Under the pieces are notes generated by a model that had not been told where the DNA came from, ran no database searches, and saw nothing but the letters and a program-made list of their open reading frames with translations. 45,471 bases of DNA from Myxococcales bacterium (GTDB taxonomy: Bacteria > Myxococcota > Myxococcia > Myxococcales > Myxococcaceae). The position numbers were made by a program, and so were the translations under genes. Below, piece by piece: positions 16,246 through 25,507 of this stretch (the first letter of the stretch is position 1; each line of letters opens with the position of its first letter). The stretch lies in NCBI GenBank assembly GCA_030681895.1, contig JAUXRI010000128.1, positions 1-45,471 of the forward strand. The letters are read 5' to 3'.

Positions 16246-18030
16246 TCAGTTCTCGACGACGAACTCGACGCGCCGGTTGTTCTCGCGGCCCTTCTCCGTC
16301 TTGTTCGAGTCGGCCGCCTGGTCGGGCCCGAAGCCGCGTGCCTCGAGGCGTGAGGCGTCGACGCCTTTTGCCGAGATGAACGTCTTCACGGCGTCGGCGC
16401 GGTCTTGCGAGAGCTTCAGGTTCATCTCGCGTTTGCCCTTGTCGTCGGTGTGGCCTTCGACGCGCACCTTGCGGATTTCGGGGTGCTCGGTGAGCACACG
16501 CGCGACCTGCGAGAGCAGCGGCCACGACTTCGGCAAGATGCTCGACCGGCCCGTCGCGAAGAACACCTTCTCGAGGATGACGAGCTTCTCGCTGGTGATG
16601 ATGACGAGCTGCTTGTCCTTCTTCGGGCAGCCCTGGTTCGCCTTCTCGCCCTTCTCCTTCGGGCAGTTGTCGAAGCGGTCGACGACCTCGTCGCCATCGG
16701 TGTCGCGGTCGGGGCAGCCCTTGAGCTCGGCGATGCCCTTCTCGGCGGGGCACACGTCGACGTCGTCTTCGAAGCCATCGGCATCGGCGTCGCGCACCGG
16801 GCAGCCTTTGCGCTCGACGAGGCCCTTCTCCTTCGGGCACGCGTCGTCGGGGTCGAGCACGGTGTCACCGTCTTCGTCAGGCGGCGGGCAGCCCTTGTAG
16901 AGGGACTGGCCCGCGACCTTCGGGCACGCATCGACGAGGTCCATCACGCCGTCTCCATCGGAGTCGGTGTCCGGGCAGCCCTGCTTCGCGGCGAGGCCGG
17001 CCTTCTCGGGGCAGGCGTCTTTTCCGTTCGGCACGCGGTCGCCGTCTCGGTCGAGGGCGGGACACTCCGCGAGGCTGTACGGCTGGCCTTCGACGCACAC
17101 GGGAGCCTTCTCGGCGAATGACGGCGCCCAGGCGAGGCCGAGCATGGCGCGCCACGCTGGCGTTCCCGGAGTCTGACCGAAGCCAGGCCCGCCGAGCACG
17201 AACACCTCGAGCTGCTCGTCTTCGAGGAAGCCCGCCCGCCCGCCGAACAACAGCTCTGCGCTCGCTCCAGAACGGGTGAAGGGCACGAGGCCGCGCAGTC
17301 CGACCTCTCCACGAATGAAGGACAGCTCGCGAGTCGTCGAGCCGACGAGCCCGAAGGTGAACTGGCTGCCGATCTCGTCTTGAACGGCAGCGCTCGTCGG
17401 GCTCAGCACGGTGCTGCCGCGAATGGCGGCGCCGACTTCAGCGCCGAGGCGCACGGGGCCGAAGGAATAGCCGGCTCCGAGGCGGGGAATGAAGGCGAGG
17501 CCGAGCCCAGGGTCCTTCGTCAACGCTTGCGACGAGCCCAGCGGGAGCGTCACGCCGAGCGTGAGCCCGAGGTCGAGCGGCTGCTTCCTGTCTTGCCGAA
17601 GAAACGCGACGCGGCCCTGGAGCAACGGCGCTCCGAGCCCTGCTGACGTCACCGGCGCGAGGCCCTGCGCCGACAAGTCGTCGCCGCCCTGGAACGCCAC
17701 CACCGGGAGCTGCAGGCCGACCTCGAGCCAGTCGAAGATGCCGTACGCGGCGACGAGGTGCATCGTGAAGCGGCTCGCGACGAGGGCGCCAGAGTCGCGC
17801 GCGTCGATGGTGAAGACGAGCGGGCGGTGCGCGTAGTGGCCGGCGAGCGACAGCTTGAGCCGCTTCGCGTCGAGCAGATCGCCCGAGCCCATCGTCATCG
17901 TCTCGCGCGAGCCGGGGTTGAACGTGAAGCGCTCGAGCTCGAAGCCCGGAATGGGTTGGGTCTGCGCCTGCGCGGCGAGGGCGATGAGGCCCGTCAGCAT
18001 GCAGCCGAGGCGGATGATGCGTGCGTTCAT
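16246..18030 (-). CDS. OmpA-family outer-membrane protein with TSP3 calcium-binding repeats
   Basis: 594 residues from ATG 18030, which has GGGAGA upstream and starts a signal peptide (MNARIIRLGCMLTGLIALAAQAQ). Residues to about 355 are a beta-barrel-like region. Five thrombospondin type 3 repeats follow, with patterns such as DRDGDRVPNGKDACP, DSDGDGVMDLVDACP, DEDGDTVLDPDDACP and DTDGDEVVDRFDNCP; they bind calcium in known proteins. The last 115 residues are an OmpA peptidoglycan-binding domain: VFFATGRSSILPKS, VRVEGHTDDKGKREMN, LSQDRADAVK, RLEARGFGPDQ, NRRVEFVVE. It should link the outer membrane to the cell wall. It heads a three-gene minus run. Confidence 0.93.
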   Translation of the reverse strand: MNARIIRLGCMLTGLIALAAQAQTQPIPGFELERFTFNPGSRETMTMGSGDLLDAKRLKLSLAGHYAHRPLVFTIDARDSGALVASRFTMHLVAAYGIFDWLEVGLQLPVVAFQGGDDLSAQGLAPVTSAGLGAPLLQGRVAFLRQDRKQPLDLGLTLGVTLPLGSSQALTKDPGLGLAFIPRLGAGYSFGPVRLGAEVGAAIRGSTVLSPTSAAVQDEIGSQFTFGLVGSTTRELSFIRGEVGLRGLVPFTRSGASAELLFGGRAGFLEDEQLEVFVLGGPGFGQTPGTPAWRAMLGLAWAPSFAEKAPVCVEGQPYSLAECPALDRDGDRVPNGKDACPEKAGLAAKQGCPDTDSDGDGVMDLVDACPKVAGQSLYKGCPPPDEDGDTVLDPDDACPKEKGLVERKGCPVRDADADGFEDDVDVCPAEKGIAELKGCPDRDTDGDEVVDRFDNCPKEKGEKANQGCPKKDKQLVIITSEKLVILEKVFFATGRSSILPKSWPLLSQVARVLTEHPEIRKVRVEGHTDDKGKREMNLKLSQDRADAVKTFISAKGVDASRLEARGFGPDQAADSNKTEKGRENNRRVEFVVEN

Positions 18031-18241
18031 GAAGTCTCCCGGGCGGGTTTGTATGCCGCAAGTCTGCGCTCGCCTATCGCTCAAGCGAGACGGTCCTCTG
18101 CGCTCAATGGTCGCCGCTGCGCCGAGACAATATCCCTCACCAGGACGGGGTTGAGAGACCCGGTAGCGCACGGCGTCGCGGAGTGAGTGGCTCCTGTCGT
18201 CTCAGTCGTGCGATACGTGCGCCCTCGAAGGAGTTCCTCCC

Positions 18242-19435
18242 ATGCGCCGTCTGCTCTTTGTCCTCTCCGCGTTCTCCATCAGCTTCGTGGCCTGTCAGTG
18301 CGGCCCGGCTGATCTCTGCGAAGGGACGCGCTGTGGTCCCGGGCTCACCTGCGACAAGACGACCGGCTCGTGCGTGCTCGGCGGAACAGGCGGAGGACTC
18401 TCGGGCGTCGGCGGTGGACTGTCGGGCACGGGCGGAGGCGATGCGACCGGTGGCGGCTCGACGGCTGGCGGCTCAGGTGGTGGCGACAGCGCCGACGCGG
18501 GCTCGTTGAGCTGCCCGATGACGTGTGCCGGCAACGCGCCGATCTGCGACCGCTCCGTGGGGCGCTGCGTGGCGTGCACCGCGACGCAGGGCTGCTCGGG
18601 CGCGACGCCGGTCTGCAATCGGCTCTGGCAGGGCGGGCTCGGCAAGTGCCAGGTCTGCACCGACGACAACACGGGCTGCACTGCCGCCGCGCCGTTCTGT
18701 GACGTCACCATCAACCCGTCGGCTGGCTGCATCGGCTGCCGCGACACGCCTGACTGTCCCGTGCCTGGCACGATCTGCGACGTCTTCGGCTCGCGCTCGT
18801 GTGTGGTGAATGACGGTGGCTTCGGTGGTGGCGCAGGTGGTGGTGGCGGTGTCATCTGGGGAGACGGTGGCGTGACGAATCGCTGCTTGCCCGGGAGCAC
18901 GCCGACGCCGACGCAGTGCACGACCGAGTGTCCCAAGGGCTACGTCTGTCAGAGCGGGCGGTGCGTGCTGCGCGGCTCGAGCGGCCCGGTCCAGGTGACG
19001 CTGCGGTTCCCCGTGGCCGAAGACCTCGATCTCTACCTCGTCGAGCCGAAGGCCGATGGAGGCGTGTGCGAGATCTTCTACGGCCAGCCCGGGGTCAACC
19101 CCACGGCTCCTCCGCTTCCGTTTCCGCCCCCGTTCCCGATCCCGAACTGCGGCGCGAAGGGTTGGCTCGACCTCGACTCGAACGCGGGCTGCATGATCGA
19201 CAACGTGAACGTCGAGAACATCATCTACTCCGGCGGCGCTCTCGCAACGCCCGGTCGATATGTGGTGCGCGTCAATTACTACCAAAACTGCAGCGCGAGC
19301 TCGCCCGTGCCGTACGAGGTCGAGGTGCGGGCGAACGGGCAGACGCGCTACTACTGCGGCAGCTTTCAGCCGAATCAGTCGACGGGTGGAGCCGGCGGCG
19401 CCGGCCGCTTCGTGGCGGACTTCACGATTCCGTAG
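18242..19435 (+). CDS. Cys-rich lipoprotein with Gly-rich linkers and YfaP-like C-terminal domain
   Basis: 397 residues with an AAGGAG ribosome site before ATG 18242 and a lipoprotein signal (MRRLLFVLSAFSISFVAC, Cys18). The N-terminal half has Cys-rich segments (CQCGPADLC, CDKTTGSC, CDRSVGRCVAC, CQVCTDDNTGC) separated by Gly/Ser/Thr linkers. The last 160 residues contain PVAEDLDLYLVEPKADGG, then DLDSNAGCMIDNVNVENIIY and GRYVVRVNYYQNC. This is the style of YfaP/DUF2135-like beta-sandwich domains (DLDLHVVEP..., NIYW). It is probably a surface protein; the ligand is unknown. The gene is convergent with the next, with 1 bp between stop codons. Confidence 0.8.
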   Translation: MRRLLFVLSAFSISFVACQCGPADLCEGTRCGPGLTCDKTTGSCVLGGTGGGLSGVGGGLSGTGGGDATGGGSTAGGSGGGDSADAGSLSCPMTCAGNAPICDRSVGRCVACTATQGCSGATPVCNRLWQGGLGKCQVCTDDNTGCTAAAPFCDVTINPSAGCIGCRDTPDCPVPGTICDVFGSRSCVVNDGGFGGGAGGGGGVIWGDGGVTNRCLPGSTPTPTQCTTECPKGYVCQSGRCVLRGSSGPVQVTLRFPVAEDLDLYLVEPKADGGVCEIFYGQPGVNPTAPPLPFPPPFPIPNCGAKGWLDLDSNAGCMIDNVNVENIIYSGGALATPGRYVVRVNYYQNCSASSPVPYEVEVRANGQTRYYCGSFQPNQSTGGAGGAGRFVADFTIP

Positions 19436-19436
19436 C

Positions 19437-20603
19437 TCAGCTCGACGGGACCAGCTCGACCCACTGAATACCGAGGGCGCCGTCGTGCACGCGGACCGTC
19501 ACCGGATCGCCGACCTTCAACGCTGAGAGCACTTTGCAGCTCGTATCGACCGACGACTGCCGGGCGCCGTCGACCAACGCGGGCAGGTAGAGCCGGTGCA
19601 GGTCCCGCGAATGCCCGATGCGGGTGATGGTCGTCGAACGCACCGTGCCCGCAGACCCATCGAGCTTCTCGTTCGCGGCCATCACGAGCGCTCCCGTCAG
19701 TAGCGGCAGCGAGATGAATCCGAGGCCCACGAACCACGCGACGCGTGGGAAGGCGTACGACGTTCCGCGGCTCGCCAGCGCGAAGCCGATTGAGGCGAGC
19801 ACCCAGACCGCGCCACCCACGCCGAGGAAGACGAGCGGCCCTGCCATCGGCGGCACCAGTTGACTGAGCGTCGAGGCCAGACCAACGCCAACAGGAATGG
19901 CGAGGATGAGGCCGCTGAAGATGACGATGTTGATGGTCGGCAGCGCATGGCCAGTCGGCGCGAGCGCCTCGGGTTGAAATGACGGCACGTGATGCGCGAG
20001 TCGTCCCAGCGCTGCAGCAGCTTGAGGCACGGACTCTGCGTTGATCTTCTGGAGCGTGGTGACGAACTGAAACGCCTCGACACCCCGTTTCGAAAACTCG
20101 ACCTGATAGCCGAGCGACAGGAGCGTCTTCGTCTCCTGCCGAACCGCTGGCACGCTCAACAGCTTCGCGACCTGCTCGGCGCTGTCGTGACAATCGATGT
20201 ACGCCGCGTCGTCGAAGGCCTGGTCTCCCGTCTGCACTTCACGGTTGAGGCCGAGCACCTTGCCGAACTTCTGAACGCCCCCTTCGGGGAACACCACGCA
20301 CGACGGAAGCGCCCCGGCCGGCACGCGAAGGTTCAGCCGAATCCAGCTGCGGCTCACGAAGGTCGAGCTGACGAACAGGCGTTGGCCGTCGAGCTCGTAT
20401 TCCGACTCGGTCACCTCGTAGAGCTTGGTGACCGGCCGCTCGACGAGCGCCTTGCCGCCGGCGGTCTCGATGCCCGCCTTGAGCACATTGGCTCTCGTCT
20501 GCGCCGTCCGCCGCGACCACCGAATGCCGGCCCGGATGATGAACGCGAGGACGACGCCGTAGATGACCACCGCCGCGATGCCGAAGAGTGCGCCGTTGGA
20601 CAT
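19437..20603 (-). CDS. Membrane protein of unknown function (about three or four TM segments)
   Basis: 388 residues from ATG 20603. An N-terminal membrane helix (GALFGIAAVVIYGVVLAFII) is followed by a cytoplasmic-type domain of about 200 residues. Membrane segments then lie near residues 225-250 (NIVIFSGLILAIPVGVGLA), 260-285 (GPLVFLGVGGAVWVLASIGF) and 295-320 (VAWFVGLGFISLPLLTGALV). The tail is a beta-like domain ending VGDPVTVRVHDGALGIQWVE. No family is recognised. Neighbours are a convergent lipoprotein gene and a DUF3224 gene 31 bp upstream on the same strand. Confidence 0.72.
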   Translation of the reverse strand: MSNGALFGIAAVVIYGVVLAFIIRAGIRWSRRTAQTRANVLKAGIETAGGKALVERPVTKLYEVTESEYELDGQRLFVSSTFVSRSWIRLNLRVPAGALPSCVVFPEGGVQKFGKVLGLNREVQTGDQAFDDAAYIDCHDSAEQVAKLLSVPAVRQETKTLLSLGYQVEFSKRGVEAFQFVTTLQKINAESVPQAAAALGRLAHHVPSFQPEALAPTGHALPTINIVIFSGLILAIPVGVGLASTLSQLVPPMAGPLVFLGVGGAVWVLASIGFALASRGTSYAFPRVAWFVGLGFISLPLLTGALVMAANEKLDGSAGTVRSTTITRIGHSRDLHRLYLPALVDGARQSSVDTSCKVLSALKVGDPVTVRVHDGALGIQWVELVPSS

Positions 20604-20634
20604 GGGCGAGAACCTACAGCAGACGCGGTCGACT

Positions 20635-21030
20635 TCAGGAGAGCGAGTAATCGAAGTCGTAGAAGTGTTTGCCGTCGACGATGCGAATGCGCATCGAGCC
20701 GCTGAGCCCTTCGAGCTCACCCGTGCCCGAGTCCGGCACCACGCTGATGACGAGCGAGTCGGCGCCCCGGTTCATCGTGCCTTGATGAGTGACGCAGAAC
20801 GTCCCGCGCTTGCCATCGAGCGTGCCTTCGATGCGCTCGAGCGCGACGTACGCCGCCGAGTCCTTCCTCGAGCCGGAGCGGGCGCTGAGCATGTGCACGA
20901 GGCCCTTCGCGTTCAGGCCTCCGTGGAACGTCTTGTCGAAGGTCGCGCGCGCCAGCATGACGCCGTCTCGCGTGTCGTACGGCGGTTCTGCGTGCATGGT
21001 GACGTCGAAGGAACCGGTGAGCGTGGGCAT
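20635..21030 (-). CDS. DUF3224 domain protein
   Basis: 131 residues from ATG 21030. The sequence follows the DUF3224 pattern of a small beta-barrel: GSFDVTMHAEPPYDT, FDKTFHGGLNAKGLVHMLS, AAYVALERIEGTLDGKRGTF, then LVISVVPDSGTGELEGLSG and DGKHFYDFDYSL at the end. Members are small cytosolic proteins of unknown function, often near transcription regulators. Here the gene is divergent from an AraC-type regulator with only 34 bp between starts, so the regulator may control it. Confidence 0.87.
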   Translation of the reverse strand: MPTLTGSFDVTMHAEPPYDTRDGVMLARATFDKTFHGGLNAKGLVHMLSARSGSRKDSAAYVALERIEGTLDGKRGTFCVTHQGTMNRGADSLVISVVPDSGTGELEGLSGSMRIRIVDGKHFYDFDYSLS

Positions 21031-21064
21031 GCGACGCTCGTAGCTGTGAGAGGAGCGACGGGTC

Positions 21065-21880
21065 TTGAAGAAACGCGACGCAGCACCACGAAGGACTGTG
21101 TCGCGGGCGCGCGGGGTGTTGCCATCTGCCGTGGCGGGCTCCGTCGAACATCGTCGCGTCGGCCCGTCGCCAGCCCTCGCGGAGCACATCGCCCATTTCT
21201 GGTGGGTGCGATGGGACGTCGAGACGCCGTCGAAGGTCTCGACGCTGCCGCATCCGTGCGTGCATCTGCTCTTCGAGTCGGGCCGGTCTGGCGTCGTGCA
21301 CGGCGTGAGCGAAGAGCGGTTCGAGCGTTCTCTCGAGGGCAGCGGCTTCGTCTTCGGCATCAAGTTCAGGCCCGCTGCGTTCTCTGTGCTGTGGCCTGCT
21401 GCGATGAGAAGTCTGTCGAACCGGAGCGTGCCGCTCGCGACGGTCTTCGGCCCATCAGCCGGCGCATGGGAGCGTGACGTTCAACGCGCGGACTCACTCG
21501 AAGCGCGCATCACGCGGAGTGAGACGTTCCTCGAGCGACGACTCCCGGCGCTCTCGGCCGAGGTCATCCTGGTCCGCGAGCTCGTCGAGCGCCTCGAGCG
21601 AGACCACTCCTTGTGCCGCGTGGAGCAGGCCGCCGCGACGGTCGGCCTCGACGTGCGAGCGCTCCAGCGGCTGTTCCGACTTCATGTCGGCGTCACGCCG
21701 AAGTGGGTGCTCCGCCGGTACCGGCTCCACGAAGCTGCGGAGCGACTGACGACGTCCCCGAAGCTCTCACTCGCCCGCCTCGCCGCCGACCTCGGGTACG
21801 CCGACCAGGCGCACTTCACGCGCGACTTCACTGCCACCATCGGTCGAACACCGGGCTCGTTCCGCGCCCATGAGCGATGA
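21065..21880 (+). CDS. AraC-family transcription regulator
   Basis: 271 residues from TTG 21065, preceded at 9 bases by GAGAGGAG; later GTG codons at 21098 or 21116 are alternatives. The N-terminal part (residues 20-140) matches the sensor domain common in DUF6597-type AraC proteins: LAEHIAHFWWVRWD, HPCVHLLFESG, FGIKFRPAAF. The C-terminal 95 residues are the paired helix-turn-helix domain: VEQAAATVGLDVRALQRLFR, GVTPKWVLRRYRLHEAAERL, LARLAADLGYADQAHFTRDF, GRTPGSFR. It binds DNA, probably at the 34-bp divergent gap shared with the DUF3224 gene. Confidence 0.9.
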   Translation: MKKRDAAPRRTVSRARGVLPSAVAGSVEHRRVGPSPALAEHIAHFWWVRWDVETPSKVSTLPHPCVHLLFESGRSGVVHGVSEERFERSLEGSGFVFGIKFRPAAFSVLWPAAMRSLSNRSVPLATVFGPSAGAWERDVQRADSLEARITRSETFLERRLPALSAEVILVRELVERLERDHSLCRVEQAAATVGLDVRALQRLFRLHVGVTPKWVLRRYRLHEAAERLTTSPKLSLARLAADLGYADQAHFTRDFTATIGRTPGSFRAHER

Positions 21881-21892
21881 AGCGGGTCGACT

Positions 21893-22312
21893 TCACCGGC
21901 TGACGGCGGCGGACTGGCGTTTCCAGATGAGGAACGCGCCGAGCCCGAGCACCGGGTCGAGGACGGCAATCGGCAACACCACGTGCGGGTCGACGGCGCC
22001 GGTGAGCGCGAGCGGCACGAGGAAGAATGGCACGAGCACACGGTCGACGACGGTCGCCAGCCCGAACGAGTCAGCTCCGGTGCGCCCGCCCATCGCGTAG
22101 AACCAGCCCACAACGGCGAGCGTGAAGCCGACGAGGCGGACCAGCCCTGCCTCTCCGGCCTCGAACGGCTCGGCGAACAACAGCACCTGCGCCGCGCCCG
22201 GCCACGCGTAGAGGAGCAATCCATTCGCAATGTAGAAGGCGCCGTTCAACGTCGTGTAGCGAGAGAGCGGCGTCGAGGGGCCCTTCGAGAGCAGCGTCGA
22301 GACAAAGCTCAT
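21893..22312 (-). CDS. Small four-TM membrane protein
   Basis: 139 residues from ATG 22312, convergent with the AraC gene. Four hydrophobic segments are visible: GAFYIANGLLLYAWPGAAQ, LVRLVGFTLAVVGWFYAMGG, VLVPFFLVPLALTGAV and VVLPIAVLDPVLGLGAFLIW. The overall shape is like small DoxX/DUF4345-type membrane proteins, but no diagnostic motif was found. A TACACA hexamer lies 6 bases before the ATG. Function unknown. Confidence 0.7.
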   Translation of the reverse strand: MSFVSTLLSKGPSTPLSRYTTLNGAFYIANGLLLYAWPGAAQVLLFAEPFEAGEAGLVRLVGFTLAVVGWFYAMGGRTGADSFGLATVVDRVLVPFFLVPLALTGAVDPHVVLPIAVLDPVLGLGAFLIWKRQSAAVSR

Positions 22313-22318
22313 CCCGGC

Positions 22319-22324
22319 TGTGTA
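22319..22324 (-). promoter_or_regulatory. -10-like hexamer TACACA close to the four-TM protein start
   Basis: On the minus strand TACACA is followed by six bases and the ATG at 22312, with no ribosome site, suggesting a leaderless start. The last base departs from the TAnnnT pattern, so the support is weak. Confidence 0.2.
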
Positions 22325-22373
22325 GCCCGGCTCCGTGATTGCTCGGGCGCGAAACCAAAGCCACGATGCCCGC

Positions 22374-22781
22374 ATGACGACGACCAGCTGTGCGCAGTGC
22401 AACACCACGTTCGCGCAGAAGGACCTCTTCGCCACACCGCGCGGCCTCGTCTGTGCGTCGTGCAATGACGCGCCTCCGATTCCCAAGGCGACGCCGCTGC
22501 CCCTCGCGCCGGTGGGCATCGTCGGCGTCGTGCTGGGCAGTCTGCCGTTCGGACTGAGCTTCTCGACGAGTTCTTCGATGACCATCAACGGCGTCGTCGA
22601 AGCGAGCTCCCGGCGGGACTACGTCGCGCTCGCGCTGGGTCCCGTCGCGGCCCTCTGTGGTGCGCTCGCGCTGCTGGCCGCGACGAAGGCGACCGACCAG
22701 AAGAACCTCAGGCTCGGACTTGCGGCGGGCGTCATCGGCCTGGGCCTCGTGCAGATTCTCCGCGGCCTCGGGCTCGCGTGA
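22374..22781 (+). CDS. Zinc-ribbon membrane protein
   Basis: 135 residues from ATG 22374. The N-terminus carries two Cys pairs, CAQC and CASC (residues near 6-9 and 29-32), as in zinc ribbons. Hydrophobic segments follow: VGIVGVVLGSLPFGLSF, YVALALGPVAALCGALALLA and LAAGVIGLGLVQILRGLGL. It resembles the many bacterial proteins with a cytoplasmic ribbon and a membrane anchor. The stop overlaps the start of the hydrolase gene (TGATG), so the two may be made together. Function unknown. Confidence 0.72.
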   Translation: MTTTSCAQCNTTFAQKDLFATPRGLVCASCNDAPPIPKATPLPLAPVGIVGVVLGSLPFGLSFSTSSSMTINGVVEASSRRDYVALALGPVAALCGALALLAATKATDQKNLRLGLAAGVIGLGLVQILRGLGLA

Positions 22782-23512
22782 TGAGAGCGTCGTGGCTGTG
22801 GCTCGCGCTCGCTGGCTGCGGTGCGCCGGCGACGATGGAGGCGCAGCTCCCTGCGGCTGGACGTGACGTCTGGGTGCTCGTCGTGCACGGCTCGGGTGAC
22901 GGCCCGGAGCGGTGGGCGGCGCCGATGATCGACCGTCTGTCACCTCGCGTGAAGCTCCCGGCTCGCGTCGAGTGGGTGGCCTACGACTGGCGCGCCGGTG
23001 CCGTCGACAAGCTCAGCGCGGCAGAACGCGGCCAGGCCGAAGGCGCTGCCATCGCTGCCGTGCTGAAGGAGCGCGCGCTCTCTCACCTGCACGTCATCGC
23101 GCACTCCGCGGGCGCGCACGTCGCCTTCGGGCTCGAGGAGGCGATGGCCTCATGGCCTTCGCATCCGACGTTGCACCTCACGCTGCTCGACCCGTTCCTC
23201 GGCAAGGGCCTCGACTTCGACTGGGGCCGCACCCGCTTCGGCACGCGCGCCGACTTCACCGAGGCGTTCCTCAACCGTGGCGATGGCGTTCCGGGCACCG
23301 AGGTCGCCGTCGACGCCGCCCACACCTTCGACGTGACGAACACCTCGACGAAGCCGACGGGACTCACCGGCAGTCAGGCGCACTGGTGGCCGACCGACGC
23401 CTACGGCGCCGTGGAGCCCGGGTTCTCGCACTCGTGGGAAGCGACTGGTGCCTTCGACGCCGCCAGGCTCGCCGCGCAGTTTCCGCGAGGACAGACCGAG
23501 GCGCTCCCGTGA
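22781..23512 (+). CDS. Lipoprotein alpha/beta hydrolase
   Basis: 243 residues starting at ATG 22781, overlapping the upstream stop. Lipoprotein signal MRASWLWLALAGC (Cys13). The core has VWVLVVHGSGDG (first strand and oxyanion loop), then HLHVIAHSAGAHVAFG with the nucleophile elbow A-H-Ser109-A-G. A likely acid is in TLLDPFLGKG and a late His in GFSHSW. The order fits the alpha/beta-hydrolase fold, perhaps a lipase or esterase acting at the envelope; the substrate is unknown. The gene ends 3 bp from a convergent kinase gene. Confidence 0.8.
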   Translation: MRASWLWLALAGCGAPATMEAQLPAAGRDVWVLVVHGSGDGPERWAAPMIDRLSPRVKLPARVEWVAYDWRAGAVDKLSAAERGQAEGAAIAAVLKERALSHLHVIAHSAGAHVAFGLEEAMASWPSHPTLHLTLLDPFLGKGLDFDWGRTRFGTRADFTEAFLNRGDGVPGTEVAVDAAHTFDVTNTSTKPTGLTGSQAHWWPTDAYGAVEPGFSHSWEATGAFDAARLAAQFPRGQTEALP

Positions 23513-23515
23513 GTC

Positions 23516-25507
23516 TCAGACCGGCGGGCCGGGCCGCATCAGCGCTGCCGCACGAAGGCTCTCGACGCACAGCTGCTTGAGCGGCTTCGGGGTCTTCGGG
23601 TCCTCTGCGGCGCTCTTGAGGGCCTGCAACGCGCGTGGGTCTCCGGTTCGCGTCAACAACGAGACCAGCTCCGACAGGCTCGCCGAGTCGGTCTCGTCGC
23701 CCAGCGCCCGCACGAGCGGCGTCATCGCGCTGCCACCCAGGTGCGCGAGCGTTCGGTAGAGCATGCGGCGCTCGGTCGGCGCCGTCGTCGGCCTCGCGAC
23801 GAGTCGCATCAGGTCGGGCACCGCGCCTTCGTCTTCGAGCTTGAAGATCCACCGCAACGCCTCGGTTCGAACCATCGGCGCCGGGTCGTGCAGGCGAACT
23901 CGAATGACCGAGCCGCAGCGCAGGGCGAGCGAGTCGTCGAGCCCCTCGAGCGCGGCCAGCCGGTGTATTCCCGAGGGAGAGCCGAGCGCCGCGGTCGCGA
24001 AGGCGAGGGCGTCGTTCTCGGGCCACTTCGCCACGTCGTGAATCACCGCCTTCATCACCTGCGGCGGCAGCAGGCGCACCCGCTCGACGAGGTCGGCGAC
24101 CTTCGGCTCGACCAGCCGCAGGGCGAGCACGCACGCCAGCCGCTCCCTGGGCGTGCCCTGCTGCTGCAGCCGCTCGAGCAGGGGCAAGGTGCCTTCGCGG
24201 CCGATGAGCTTGATCATCCACCGCGAGACGAGGGCGTGCTCCGGGTTCGACGACCACTCGAGCACCGTGTCGAGGCGCCCGATGAAGGCGTTGCGCAGCA
24301 GATTGACGACGGCCTTGAAGGGCTCCTTCTGCGCGTGGTCCTTCGCGGCGTCTTGCAACGAACGCAGGAGCACGCCGAGAGGCTCGGTCGCCTGCCCCGC
24401 GAGCAGACCCTGCACCGAGCGCTCGAAGGCCTCGAGCATTCGCGCGAGCTCCCAGGGGTCGGTCGTCGCGAGCACCGCGGCCAGCAGCGCGCGTGGGTTC
24501 GTCGCGCTGTTCGAGCCACCGTCCGACGTGGCCGAGGCCAGCGGCGTCATCTCGAGCACCATGCCCGACGGACCGCTCACGAACGTCGGCCCGCCCGGTC
24601 CAATCGCCTTCGAGAGGGCCTCGCGGAAGTCCGTCGCCGACGCGTAGCGGATCTTCAGGTCGCGAGAGACCGCCCGAAGACACACCTCGTCGAGCGCATC
24701 GGAGATGTTGTTGGTGGTGCGCGAAGAGGGCTTCGGCGGGTCTTCCAGCAACGTCTTCTTCAGCAGCTCGACTTCGCTCGGCGCGCGGAAGACGCGGTGG
24801 CCGGTGAGCAGCTCGTAGAGGATGACGCCCGCCGCGTAGAGGTCGACCCGGTGGTCGAAGTCGGGCGAGCTGATCTGCTCCGGCGCCATGTAGCCGGGCG
24901 TGCCGAGCATCATGCCGGTGCGGGTGAGCTGCGGGTCGGACTCGTCGGTGGTGATGGTGCGGGCGATGCCGAAGTCGAGCACCTTGCAGTGCTCCGAGCC
25001 GTCCTTCAGCGGCGTCACCAGCACGTTGCTGGGCTTGAGGTCGCGGTGCACGACGCCGTGGGCGTGCGCCTCGGCGAGGCCAGCGAGCACCTGGTCCAGG
25101 AGCGAGACGCTCCGCGCGGCCGACAGCGGCGCCTCGTCGCGGAGCACCTGTCGCAATGAGCGGCCCTCGACGTACTCCATGACGATGTACGGGCTGCCGT
25201 CATCGGCGCGGCCGACGTCGATGATGCTGACGATGTTCGGGTGCTGCAGGGCCGCGGTGGTGGTGGCCTCGCGCTCGAACCGCGTCATCACCGCTTCGTC
25301 TTTGGCGAACTGCGGCAGCAGCGTCTTCACACAGACGGTGCGCTTGAGCCGGGGCTGGATGGCCTTGAAGACCCGGCCCATGCCCCCTTCACCGATGATC
25401 TCGTTCACCTCGTAGTCGCCAAACCGGGGCTTCGTCGCGAGTGGCGCTCCGCACTCGGAACAGAACTTTCCGGTGAGGACGTCCTTCTGGCAGGCGGCGC
25501 ACTTCAT
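23516..25507 (-). CDS. Zinc-ribbon Ser/Thr protein kinase with HEAT-like C-terminal repeats
   Basis: 663 residues from ATG 25507, preceded by GGAGG 7 bases upstream. Residues 3-19 form a zinc ribbon (C3-x2-C6, C16-x2-C19). A Hanks-type kinase domain spans about 30-290 with all key motifs: IGEGGMGRVFKA, VCVKTLLP (Lys), HRDLKPSN, VLDFGIA, GTPGYMAPEQ, DLYAAGVILYELLTG. There is no membrane segment, so it is cytosolic. The last 350 residues are helical HEAT-like repeats (RWMIKLIGREGTLPLLERL, HRLAALEGLDD, VRTEALRWIFKLEDEGAVPD, PLVRALGDE). It is a close paralogue of the kinase at 27460, sharing near-identical blocks (RLKR-VC-KTLLP-FAKD, YIVMEYVEGR-LR-VLR). Confidence 0.92.
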   Translation of the reverse strand: MKCAACQKDVLTGKFCSECGAPLATKPRFGDYEVNEIIGEGGMGRVFKAIQPRLKRTVCVKTLLPQFAKDEAVMTRFEREATTTAALQHPNIVSIIDVGRADDGSPYIVMEYVEGRSLRQVLRDEAPLSAARSVSLLDQVLAGLAEAHAHGVVHRDLKPSNVLVTPLKDGSEHCKVLDFGIARTITTDESDPQLTRTGMMLGTPGYMAPEQISSPDFDHRVDLYAAGVILYELLTGHRVFRAPSEVELLKKTLLEDPPKPSSRTTNNISDALDEVCLRAVSRDLKIRYASATDFREALSKAIGPGGPTFVSGPSGMVLEMTPLASATSDGGSNSATNPRALLAAVLATTDPWELARMLEAFERSVQGLLAGQATEPLGVLLRSLQDAAKDHAQKEPFKAVVNLLRNAFIGRLDTVLEWSSNPEHALVSRWMIKLIGREGTLPLLERLQQQGTPRERLACVLALRLVEPKVADLVERVRLLPPQVMKAVIHDVAKWPENDALAFATAALGSPSGIHRLAALEGLDDSLALRCGSVIRVRLHDPAPMVRTEALRWIFKLEDEGAVPDLMRLVARPTTAPTERRMLYRTLAHLGGSAMTPLVRALGDETDSASLSELVSLLTRTGDPRALQALKSAAEDPKTPKPLKQLCVESLRAAALMRPGPPV

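Noticed and set aside
23741..25159. 472-codon plus-strand open frame
   Set aside because: Antisense to the kinase gene at 23516-25507; Arg/Glu/Gln-rich shadow.
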